Positions 55,105-64,000 of a stretch of DNA of 64,000 nucleotides are shown in pieces. The DNA is taken from positions 67,422,773 to 67,486,772 of the forward strand of contig OW804095.1 of NCBI GenBank assembly GCA_942159475.1, in the 5' to 3' direction. Every line of letters begins with the position of its first letter. Position 1 is the stretch's first letter. The notes under the pieces were generated by a model that saw only the letters and a program-made list of their open reading frames with translations, did no database searches and was not told the origin of the DNA. The stretch comes from Sthenelais limicola. Its lineage: Eukaryota; Annelida; Polychaeta; Phyllodocida; Sigalionidae. Both the position numbers and the translations under genes were made by a program.

Positions 55105-55141
55105 GTCCCCCCCTCTCCCCCCCCCCCCCCCCACCCCCCTT
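55105..55141 (-). other. Long polypurine tract (minus strand)
   Basis: On the minus strand, AAAGGGGGGT is followed by an unbroken run of about 18 G and then AGAGGGGGGG. It lies 25 bases after the end of the RING-like ORF. It could be the PPT of a retroelement carrying the env and RING ORFs, or simply a G-quadruplex-prone tract. Confidence 0.55.
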
Positions 55142-55165
55142 TACTTATATCGCATTGTGGAGTTA

Positions 55166-56188
55166 TTAATCTTCCTCTGTACTCGCCGGTAGACGCCTCG
55201 GGCTCGATGTCCAAGCACCCTCGTGCATCCACCACTTCAAGCCCGTCTCAAATGGCATATCCACCTCATCTGGATCCCCCAGCCTCGGTATCGATCTACT
55301 CACTGCTATCGCTGGCAGTCCCCTTGACAACCTCTCCCTCCTTCTTTTAGACGCCCCCCTCAAAACATGTATGTAGTAGCCCGTGACATAATTTATGACG
55401 GACTTACAGCATTTGCACGACCAATTCTCCATTTTTCTACTTCCCTCTTTATTTAGCCAAAAGCATCCTATGTGCACCAATGCGCCACAGCATGGCATTC
55501 TCCCCGCCCCGTGAATTTGAGTTCCCTGTCTTTTAAATAATAAACCTGCAGACCGGCATTGTGTGCAGAAATAGCTGAAGGGTGGCCCAAATTTTCTTTG
55601 CAATTCTCCCCTCTTGAAAGCTTTCTCCAACTTCATTGTGCTAATCCAGTCTTCTCCTTGCAACCCCACCCCCTTCATCGTACAACCCTCAATGACCGTG
55701 TCTGGGTTTACGTCACACCGTCGTGCTATAAGTTCCCCCACTCCCCCTACTAAAGTTGTTCTTACCAATTTCACCCCATTTTTCCATTTCCTGGTTCCCC
55801 TAGTCCCTAAAAGATTAAGAAAACCGGCCACCCATCGATGAGCCTCTGAGAATCTCACTTCCAATATCCACTCCAAAAGGTAAAAAATAAATTCTTCATC
55901 CAAGAAGTAGACCACAAACTTAGCGAACCCCCCCTCATTTTCCTCATACATTGCTCTCCCTAACTCAGTTACAATTTGGTAGCAATCCCCTGAATTTAGC
56001 GCTCTAAATGCCCGTACATACTGATCACAAGTCAGTATGTGTGACAGTTCAACTTCCCATAATGCCCCCCACCCATCTCTTTCTTCCAAAGCCCTGAAAT
56101 AGAAGGAGTACTTTTTCACCAAATCCATGTCACACCATACCACTGCATCAGCTATCATAACCCCATGTCTCTCCATCGGTCTTTCCAT
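55166..56188 (-). CDS. RING-like zinc-finger protein next to the envelope gene
   Basis: 340 aa from ATG 56188. Residues 1-200 form an alpha-helical region with no family I recognise. A Cys/His cluster follows: C208-x2-C211-x21-C233-C234-x4-H239-x2-C242-x15-C258-x2-C261, a cross-brace pattern close to RING or a PHD-like variant. The tail is basic (GASKRRRERLSRG) and then acidic. No signal peptide or membrane span is seen. A ubiquitin-ligase role is possible but only inferred from the finger. It is on the same strand as and downstream of the env-like gene (832 bp spacer), and the polypurine tract lies just after it. The frame is intact over 1 kb, which argues against chance. Confidence 0.7.
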   Translation of the reverse strand: MERPMERHGVMIADAVVWCDMDLVKKYSFYFRALEERDGWGALWEVELSHILTCDQYVRAFRALNSGDCYQIVTELGRAMYEENEGGFAKFVVYFLDEEFIFYLLEWILEVRFSEAHRWVAGFLNLLGTRGTRKWKNGVKLVRTTLVGGVGELIARRCDVNPDTVIEGCTMKGVGLQGEDWISTMKLEKAFKRGELQRKFGPPFSYFCTQCRSAGLLFKRQGTQIHGAGRMPCCGALVHIGCFWLNKEGSRKMENWSCKCCKSVINYVTGYYIHVLRGASKRRRERLSRGLPAIAVSRSIPRLGDPDEVDMPFETGLKWWMHEGAWTSSPRRLPASTEED

Positions 56189-57020
56189 CTTCCCTGAAAA
56201 GTTCCCTTACCTCTTCTTAGTCCACTTGCGATATCTCCCACTTAGTAAAGTATCCCTCGAGTATGGCCCTGTGGTCTGGTCTGTAGCACCCACATTAATG
56301 AAACCTGGGTGGTCAGTTGTGTCTTTAAGTCAGGCTATTAACCCTCCGGCCATCGATTACATAATCCATTTCACACTTAATAATCATATCGCACGCTTCA
56401 CGCGCAACCTTGTGGTCCCAATAGTTCCCTTCTCATTGGTCCATGTTATACCTTCCCACTCCCTCTCCCCCCCTCCCCCCTTCCCCCAATTTTGTTGACT
56501 TTTGTCCCGTTGACCACACCTCCATATATTGATTGGAGCCAATGTCAGCTCCACCCTTCTTATGCTCAAACATCCCACTTACGTCCCATTACTGAGTTTG
56601 TTTTCTGTGATTGTCCTTATCCCCATCAACCAATATATTAACTCCTCCCCCTAGTTACTCTTAGGTCGAATTTTTCCCCGATCGATTTCACATTGTACCT
56701 TACAGCTAATGCCCATGCTAGACTACTTTTCACATGCCATAACTCGGTTCTTGTTGCACTTTGTGCAATCAGTTCAACACCCTATGATATCCCCGTCCTT
56801 TTATGCTCCCATCATGCTATAATGAGTGAACGCTGCCCTTCTAAGAGCCTGATCTGACCCACCTCGCGCCTTCATGTTCACATGCTAATTAGTCAGTCTT
56901 GTTAATGCATTCTCCCCTATCGAAAAAAAAAAAAAAAAAATATATGTTAATTGACCCTAGATAGTGTTATCATTCTAATAATTCTTTCCCATGCAGGCAT
57001 GATCTTTTTTATTTTTACCT
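56189..57020. other. Spacer between the env-like and RING-like genes
   Basis: 832 bp, pyrimidine-rich on + (C runs near 56460-56490) with an A run at 56922-56940. Just before the RING ATG, minus strand, there is CTTTTCAG, which could be a splice acceptor. No other frame is supported. Confidence 0.5.
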
Positions 57021-59477
57021 TTACACATCAATGGGTGGAAGTAGGAGAGGGCCATCATCCTCCCACCCCACAGCTCTCACCTCGCCGTCCCCGTGCTCAG
57101 CCACGAGCACCCGGCACGCGCCGGCGTCATTCAACAGGTGAAGAGCACTACCCGCCCTGAACTTAGTCAGGGTGACAATCATGGGCAGGTGTACACTCTC
57201 CTGTTCTCCAGCATTTCTTAGGATTAGTGGGCCCGCCCAGTCCAGGTGCACCACTATCCTGCAGCAGGCCAGGGACCTGTGGGCCCTGATGGAGCGCAAG
57301 GTAGGAGCCACACTGCTTGCCAGCATGTCCAGGCTGTACAGCACGTCGCTCAGCCTAAGTGCAATGTACTTCTCCCCGCGCTGCACCCTCAGGACCAAGG
57401 CCGTCGCACCAGCAGGTCTCCGCCGGCACAGGCCCCCAGCCCAACCCCAGGCCGCACCCACCACCTTATATATTATCGCAAATCCAATTGCCACAATTGC
57501 CAAGTGAATGTACGGGTGTTCGTACCATTCTTCCTCATTGCTTGTGGTCGTGGGCAACGCCACGTCGATCTTTCTCGGACGATATTCGATCGTCCTCCGT
57601 GAGAAACTGGTAAAGTTAAAAGCCTTTACCGCCGCTACTGCAGAATAGCCTCCCATCAGGACCCCCAATCTGAACAACCTGTAAAGCGTATAAAAGTTTA
57701 TTAGCAAATGAATAATCTCCACCACCCATAGGAGAACTGATATATGCGACCTACCTGCCATTCCCCGTAGCGAGTGCCATGCACTCCCCCATGATGATTG
57801 CAAAATTGCATCTCTCCTCTTAATGTCCCTCACGATTTGTGCCACTTCCCTACCCCTTTCTAAAGCCCCAACTGGTAAGTCTGATAATTTGTTCTCAATG
57901 TCATTACTAGTAGGTAATCCCAACTCTATTAGATAGTCAGTCAAGGACTGTCCTGTGATATTTCCCATTGGTATATCAAACGCTACTGCGAAAGGCAAGT
58001 TTACGCCATTAGCCACATGTACATTAAAATCAGAACTGTTCACGCACTCAGTTACCCTTGGTATTAATCTTGCATTCTTTAGGTCAAAATAACAATCGCA
58101 GGGCACGCGGAAAACAGATATTTGTGACAAAGCCACTACCCCTGAGCCTTCTTCTTTACATGTCAGATTACCCCAATGTCCCACATTTACCATCAGATAG
58201 GTAGATCCCCCTACATGCCTAATAAAAGCCGGTGCCTTCCCTGATAGAAACGTATCAAATTCACAATTTTTCACAATTTGGTTTGTGTCGTCATTAAATA
58301 ACGCGCTGCCACAGCCTGTACCTGCAGCGCCAAGTTCTTTCACATAGAAGGGGCACATGTAAGCTCCTTCCATTTCACATTCCCTTAATACATCTACACT
58401 ACTCATTTCAGTTATTTCTCCATTGTCTTTACTACGAGCCAATAAGGTCTTAGAAGATCTTAGTTTAGTATATCCGTCCAAGTTATAATTATGTACGTGC
58501 ATTGGGATCGCAAACATTTCCATTTCAAACAGCTCGAACCCGCGCTGTGGTGTGGTTAGGTATATTGGTATGGCAAATACAACTTCATTGTTGTGCGTTC
58601 TTCCTTTTAAATTAGCTTTACCCCAATTAATTTCAGACTCCAATATCTCTAGATCTTTTCCCACCACTGATTGCAAGCGCTCGCGCCAATTACTCTTTTT
58701 GAGTTCTATCATTAATGATGAATGCACAATCCCTTCCAATAACCCTTTCACAATTGCACTCAATTCCCTTACCCTTTCTGAGTACATTTCTTCTACTAAA
58801 CCTTCCAATACAGAGTGATGGAGAGTGGAAAATACCCTCTCCTGTCTAATAAGGTTATCCCTTATACCATCAGTATAATTAGCTGCGTGTCCAGCAAAGA
58901 ACCCTAGCTTTCCTGTTATATTTTTCAGAACGTCATTAATCTCGTGTGTGTGTGCATGCGCAAACTCCAACAAAATGTTTGAATTGTCAGCCAGAGCCGC
59001 AATCGCCCCATCTCTGGCCTCTACATTAAAGTCCCTCATATTCTCAATGTCAAATAATCGATCTACTTCTTTTTCTACTACCCGTACCTCGTGGTCAGTA
59101 GCAACCCCGAATAATGTATGCAGGACCTTGCCACCAGGAGGGAAAATTGCCTCCCTTTTATTCCTGAGATCATTTATTTCGTTTACTCCTGCTATTAACT
59201 CTCTATATTGGCCAAATACAGTGGATGCCCTTTTATTCAAGTTACTAGTATAGTTATTCAAAGTCAATTGCAATCTGGAAAATCCCGGAGGTAGTTCATG
59301 CGCCGACTCAATTTCTTTTGGCGCAGGTATGGCCACGCTGGCTTGGAACTCCAGTTGAACGATTTCCACGCCATCTGCCATTTCCCCCATCTTCTTAAAC
59401 ATCACACCATAATTCTGGCGCAGGATTGGCTCCCCACAAGCTATTGTCACAGCCAGGAGAAACCAATATCCGTGCAT
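57021..59477 (-). CDS. env: Envelope/fusion glycoprotein, baculovirus F-like (errantivirus Env type)
   Basis: 818 aa from ATG 59477 (a TTG one codon earlier is ignored). Signal peptide at 1-15 (hydrophobic FLLAVTIACG). A furin-type site RNKR at 105-108 is followed by a Gly/hydrophobic stretch and FGVATDHEV (123-131), similar to the LFG-T-D box after the cleavage site of F-type Envs. A coiled-coil-like helix follows. A Cys cluster at 367, 375, 389, 405, 440, 460, 462 and 478 has the spacing seen in Baculo_F proteins. Six or more Asn-x-Ser/Thr sites are visible. Membrane-like segments lie at about 579-600 and 654-680. The 130-residue tail after the second segment is unusual and encoded by GC-richer DNA. 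Likely role: membrane fusion and entry for a retroelement. No gag or pol is adjacent. ATTATAG just before the ATG could be a splice acceptor. Confidence 0.7.
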   Translation of the reverse strand: MHGYWFLLAVTIACGEPILRQNYGVMFKKMGEMADGVEIVQLEFQASVAIPAPKEIESAHELPPGFSRLQLTLNNYTSNLNKRASTVFGQYRELIAGVNEINDLRNKREAIFPPGGKVLHTLFGVATDHEVRVVEKEVDRLFDIENMRDFNVEARDGAIAALADNSNILLEFAHAHTHEINDVLKNITGKLGFFAGHAANYTDGIRDNLIRQERVFSTLHHSVLEGLVEEMYSERVRELSAIVKGLLEGIVHSSLMIELKKSNWRERLQSVVGKDLEILESEINWGKANLKGRTHNNEVVFAIPIYLTTPQRGFELFEMEMFAIPMHVHNYNLDGYTKLRSSKTLLARSKDNGEITEMSSVDVLRECEMEGAYMCPFYVKELGAAGTGCGSALFNDDTNQIVKNCEFDTFLSGKAPAFIRHVGGSTYLMVNVGHWGNLTCKEEGSGVVALSQISVFRVPCDCYFDLKNARLIPRVTECVNSSDFNVHVANGVNLPFAVAFDIPMGNITGQSLTDYLIELGLPTSNDIENKLSDLPVGALERGREVAQIVRDIKRRDAILQSSWGSAWHSLRGMAGRSHISVLLWVVEIIHLLINFYTLYRLFRLGVLMGGYSAVAAVKAFNFTSFSRRTIEYRPRKIDVALPTTTSNEEEWYEHPYIHLAIVAIGFAIIYKVVGAAWGWAGGLCRRRPAGATALVLRVQRGEKYIALRLSDVLYSLDMLASSVAPTLRSIRAHRSLACCRIVVHLDWAGPLILRNAGEQESVHLPMIVTLTKFRAGSALHLLNDAGACRVLVAEHGDGEVRAVGWEDDGPLLLPPIDV

Positions 59478-62400
59478 CAATCTATAATTTAAAGCAAAAC
59501 CAGATATCTTATTTTCAAGTTAAGTCTATTTGCTGCGTGTGGCTGTACTGCCACACACTCCATGTGCGCACCGTCTCAAATTTTGTGCGGTTGCGCCACC
59601 GACTCCCTCTTTATAGATTGTACATAAATATTCTTTATTTTGTTCCAAATTTATTTTTCTAACGAATTTCGTTCAATCATATCCCTCCATCCCTTATATC
59701 CTATCTAATTACGCAAAAACCGGAGTCAGTGTTCTATAATACCACGGCTGAGACTGTCATGGCGTCCCCCCACGTGGTAATGAATTTTCCCAAGTAATTT
59801 CAGACGGAGTAATTCTTTCAGGATAAATAGTGAGAGCTTTTAAGTCCAGTGAAGCCTGCTGGTACATAAATCACGAAAGACACTTCATTTTCCCTTTAAA
59901 TACAAGTTCACTGGATGTGCTCCCACTCCCCCGGCCCGACATTAAACTCAAATCATTCCCCACCTCAATGTAGTAAACACACAATGCGGTCATGTCAAAG
60001 GAAGGTGCATGCGTTATGAAATGTATTACCTACCCTTTTGCCATAGCTACAATCTTTCCCAAATGCGCACTGGAGCTTGTCAAGTCTGAGTTTCTATCAA
60101 AACTCTGCACGTGGTTCTGCGGTCTATTCGTCTCTTTTCCCCTACGTGTTGCTGTTCTGCAATCGAGCGTCCAAGTGACGCCCGTTGCTGCTCCAGTGCA
60201 GGTTCCAGTGCCTCTGTCTCCCTGCCCCCTCATTTGCATAGAGTGCTCTCCATCTCCCCGCCCCTGCATGCACCATCACAGCCTCCTCCTCCCGGCTGAA
60301 GTGAGATTTGCCAAGGGTCCTCCCATATTCCATCTTTCATGGAATCCTTTACCCGCATATAGAATTCATGCTTCTTTATTAAAACCCGGAAATTGTGGAT
60401 GCCAGAGCTGCCGCTCATGACTTATAGAGCCAGTTTTAATATGTTTTTCACCCCTTCCTTGTTTCTAAAATTCGGTACCTGATACAGCATAGCAGTTTTT
60501 AATGGCCTCTGAACTTGTATCTTTATCTTATATACTTGTGAGCTCCACTAATTTTTGTTCTAAATTGCATCTGCTCTGCTCGTATCTGATTTATATGGAA
60601 AGGTGTTTCCAACACCCAGCTCCAGTTCATGTTTAGTTGCAGGTTCGCAATCCACTTCCTTCGTGATACAAGGGTTCAGACCGTATTTGAAACTCGCCCA
60701 GGTGGGTTTGTGGCTCGATGACCCTAGAACTGAGCTTAAAATAAAATATTAGTATATTTCAGAATCTCATGTCTCAAACAAATGACATCAACCAACAAAA
60801 AGGCACGCTTCCACAGCTCCCTTTGGCTCGTGCGGCAATCTCATTCTCCCCATCGGTCCTTGGAGACCTACTCCCACATATGCATAAACCATGATGACAA
60901 TTGAGGCATGATTCGCACCATACACCAACACACACCAAGATTTCTGGATTTGCACGCCAAAGTTATGTCGATATATTGTTTTCACACAACACATTATACA
61001 TGTATCTCGACACAACTGAGGCACTGGTGCTTTCCATATTATTTCCCCTCTCTAAACAAATATGCTAACTTGTTTTCTCTAAATTAATTTTCTTATGCAT
61101 GTCTAATAAAGTATAACTTTCTAAGTAATAACTAAGTGTATCCTCCTATGTCTATTCCTAATTATTTCATCACCTAAATTCCTCTCACTCCCAGTTCTCA
61201 TATTTGTGATCTTTTCCATGAGACGCTGTGTGTATGGGGGCGGTGGCCTCCCGGCCTTCCCCCCCTCCCCTTTCATTTTGTAGTGTAACGCCCTTCACTA
61301 CTCGGATCTGTTTACTGACCCGCTTCCATACAGGGGTCAATCGGTCACCGTTTCTCTCCCCCCTCCCCTTAATTCTTTAGTATACATAGGCGCATGCGTC
61401 ATCTTATGTTTGGACTTCCATCTGTACGATTTCTCCCCTTGGTAACGGATAACAATGCCCTCAACACTCTTCTCAAGACGTCATGCCTTGTATGCCTTAT
61501 CAACACAAAGCCTCCCTCTTGATCATGTGAATTTCCTGACTACACATCCTGTATTACCCATTAATCAATACCTATACATGGTCATTGACTCGCATCTAAT
61601 CCCTAATTTCTCAGTTTTGTTTGTGCTATGCTCTGCATGCTCTACCCAATCAATAATTACAAAGCCCTTTAGAATTCATATGTCTCTATTATGTGTGGTG
61701 GCATGCGCCACGTCTCATGTAACTGTTGACTTACCAGTCATTCCATGCGAATTCCTTTCAAATTACATGTTGTGTTAATCACACCCCCAGAAGCCCTCTT
61801 GGTTCATTCATTATCGAGCAAACATTTCTCCTCTTGTTTATGCCGTCTATTTCAGCCCATAAGTCATTCAAATATTAACACTCACCCTTTGTGAATATTT
61901 TAAAGGAATAAGTCAATAGCGCGGGACCGTTCACCAAATCCCTTTGTGCCCCTATGTATACGCCTTGGGTCGATCGTTGCACCATGATCAATTTCTCCCC
62001 TTTCAAGGTTTTGCTTATCTATGCATTAATATTCATCAAAGGAACTCGCCCACACAGCACAAATGCCGTTGCCACAAACATGGTGTATTAAATTTCTCAC
62101 CAGGATTTCCAATCTCGCCTCAGGGTGCTAAATTCTCACCAAATTATTCTCCTTACCTTAGTCCCTAAATTTGTTCTGTAAGACAGAAATAGAAAAAATA
62201 AAAAATAAAACAGTATTGGTTCCCTTTTTGTGTTTCGGATATTCATATGTTCTTCATGGCCCCATCTTCTCATAGGCCGTATCATTAGGTGCGAATGGCA
62301 TCTCTTATTCCTTGCCTTGATCTCCTATATATTGTGTTTTTTTTTTGTTTTTTTTTTATGGCATTTCTTAGATCTATTTTATCTACCACTCTGTAATGAT

Positions 62401-63155
62401 TCGAAGACTGAGACTCCCTCCCTTCCCCCCCCCCTTCCCACCAAAAACTCATTATGTTTTAGGTCTGTTTAAAAATAGAAAAAATGTAATCCCTAAACCA
62501 AAAACATCGATCGTTAGTACCTGTATTGTTCACACATTTTTCTCTCTAATACATACTCATAGATATCAGCGCCTACATTCACACAACAGCACAATAAAGA
62601 CAGTGCCGTGGGATATATATAAAGGCACACGCACCATAATAGATCACACCAATATTTATTTCTAGTTTTTATTCAAGTCACCATTGTGGAGCCTAAATAC
62701 CTCCTGTATATAAAATCAATGGTGAATGAGTACAAACAATACCCTTTTCTAACATTGATGCCACTCCTTTACTCGATATCCCTATTTTATTTACACAGCT
62801 ACAGCCGCCTTCCTGTCTACTCTGTGGTTCTCATTGATTAAATCTGCCCACTCCGTTATATTGCTACCGTTATGCCAATCAGGTAGCCGGCGCTCCACTC
62901 TGATCTCTCTGCCAACTGATGCCACAAGCTGCACTCAGATAATGTGTCAAGGCCCGCCGCTAATCCCCCCTGCCCGCGCTCCCGTTATTTGTACCCCATT
63001 AACTTTTTCACCCCCATTACTTTTCAAGACACAAGAATTTCAAATACCCTCTTTTGTCTTCTAGTCATCTCCCTTTATTTTCTTCTTTCATATTTTAGTA
63101 TGTATTCCATAGATATTTATTTTTTATATTTCCCTCGACTCTATTTATCTGTCAG
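59478..63155. other. Long non-coding, pyrimidine-rich stretch upstream of env
   Basis: 3.7 kb with no frame above 142 codons on either strand. Repeated C/T runs on + (for example near 61258, 61359, 62418) are purine runs on the coding strand of the env gene. No LTR, gag or pol signature could be recognised. It may be long leader/intron sequence of the env-bearing element, or host DNA. Confidence 0.45.
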
Positions 63156-63344
63156 CTATTTTGTTACTAAATCCACCCCGCTCTGTATCTTATACCACTC
63201 AGTTCTTTCAAGCAAAGGGTGATTCAACATGCATATCAGTTCCGCTTCCCTGTTATTAGCAAATTCGGAAAGAAATAATTTAATTCCCAAATTCATATCT
63301 ATGTCGCTCATCCCATCCCCGATTAGTTCTGTATTAGTCTCCAT
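63156..63344 (-). CDS. Possible small protein (62 aa), unrecognised
   Basis: Starts at ATG 63344 in a fair context (CAAGATGG). It is acidic with a plausible soluble composition (METNTELIGDGMSDIDMN start, NREAELICMLNHPLLERTEW in the centre). It is on the same strand as the env and RING genes and could be a 5' exon or accessory frame of the same unit. It is too short for a firm call. Confidence 0.2.
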   Translation of the reverse strand: METNTELIGDGMSDIDMNLGIKLFLSEFANNREAELICMLNHPLLERTEWYKIQSGVDLVTK

Positions 63345-64000
63345 CTTGTTTCACTAGAGACCCAAGAACAACATCCCTCTAAAAAGATGTCCTCAACAGA
63401 GAGAGAACATTGCCCCTTGTAAGTTAAATAATCTGATTTCTACTCTCTTCCTTAAACACAACCTCCAATGCAACTCCCCTATTGCCAAGCAGGCCCGCGC
63501 GCTCCGCCTGTCTTGACTCACAGCATCTGCGCTCCACTCCCTGACTGCATGCATCTGCATATCCTTCTTCCCTGCGCCCAAGAGCGCTCCGCGCTTCTCC
63601 TACTACCAACATCTGCGCGCCGCTCCTCTGCCTCCCGCAGCTGTAGCACCTGCTGCGCTTAAGGGTCTGATCCACTGACGCGTATAATACTCATTTTCCA
63701 CTTTACACGGCGTGCAGTGGGCCCTCTGCTACTCAATTCTCCTTTACTTTCCCCTATCTTTCTCTCCCCCTTTCTTTCACCTTGTTCACTCCCCCCCCGT
63801 GGCTCCCTGTGGTCTGGATCCCCTGTTCAACGGTCTCATTTTCCCCATTGGCTGAGTTAAGTTTGTGTACAATGCGTCATATTATGCTATCTTGTCTTAT
63901 TCTACCTACTAGCCCACATCCCACAACCTAATTATTGGTGTTTGTTTATAATCAAATACCCCCAGTATCTGTCCAGTTATTTACTTTCTACCCTCACTTT
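63345..64000. other. Right edge, no supported gene
   Basis: Pyrimidine-rich; a CATCTGCGCTCC/CATCTGCGCGCC word doublet lies near 63520-63620. Only short frames. Confidence 0.5.

Noticed and set aside
54949..55350. 133-codon + strand frame across the C run
   Set aside because: Contains a Pro run from poly-C and overlaps the end of the RING-like gene on the other strand.
59992..60420. 142-codon + strand frame upstream of env
   Set aside because: Pyrimidine-rich composition gives Pro/Ser/Leu/Cys-rich translation with no domain; likely chance.
1..64000. CRISPR arrays, bacterial operons, phage genes
   Set aside because: All repeats are explained as satellites, LTRs or transposons of a eukaryotic genome; no short regularly spaced repeats with unique spacers.

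Overview
The window is animal nuclear DNA made almost entirely of repeats and transposable elements. No ordinary host gene can be recognised. The evidence for an animal genome is a large satellite array with Pol III-type tRNA-like boxes, a YR retrotransposon with split direct repeats, a Ty3/gypsy element primed by a tRNA-His-like site, a CR1/Jockey-type LINE, a piggyBac-type MITE and a baculovirus-F-like envelope gene. An aquatic invertebrate is a reasonable guess, but the species cannot be read from the sequence.

Layout. Bases 1-10892 hold satellite array A: eight copies of a 1,300-bp monomer in + orientation, each with a degenerate tRNA-Val(CAC)-like sequence on the minus strand. A 566-bp TTAA-flanked MITE interrupts monomer 4. 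Inside the tRNA-like part of the last monomer sits a Ngaro/PAT-like tyrosine-recombinase retrotransposon (10893-34645). It encodes Gag, RT-RNase H and a tyrosine recombinase and has the repeat order A1 ... B1-A2 ... B2. Its recombinase gene was split by a Ty3/gypsy element (14929-34070, target duplication CTGG). That element is present as two tandem internal regions sharing a central LTR (LTR-internal-LTR-internal-LTR). Each unit encodes Gag, Pol reached through an excellent -1 frameshift signal, and a third protein (ORF3). ORF3 has zinc-finger-like and coiled-coil regions and its own apparent TATA promoter. The right-hand unit is intact; pol of the left unit carries two compensating frameshifts.

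Beyond the Ngaro-like element the satellite resumes in inverted orientation (array B, to 38490), flips back (array C, to 39264) and ends in a diverged partial copy. The 39.4-54.9 kb stretch holds a Gag fragment with its LTR (minus strand), a 5'-truncated LINE with a single nonsense codon, a 31-bp minisatellite, a perfect 36-bp inverted-repeat MITE beside a segmental duplication, another candidate LTR, and a 2.15-kb TIR element with an internal 200-bp tandem array and a recurrent GCGACGTAAAAAC motif.

The last 9 kb is different. On the minus strand are two long intact ORFs: an 818-aa envelope/fusion-type glycoprotein (57021-59477) and a 340-aa RING-like zinc-finger protein (55166-56188), followed by a long polypurine tract. 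No gag or pol accompanies them inside the window, and 59.5-64 kb has almost no coding capacity. This env-plus-RING module and ORF3 of the gypsy element are the parts most likely to be undescribed. All function calls rest on motif reading; no database search was possible.
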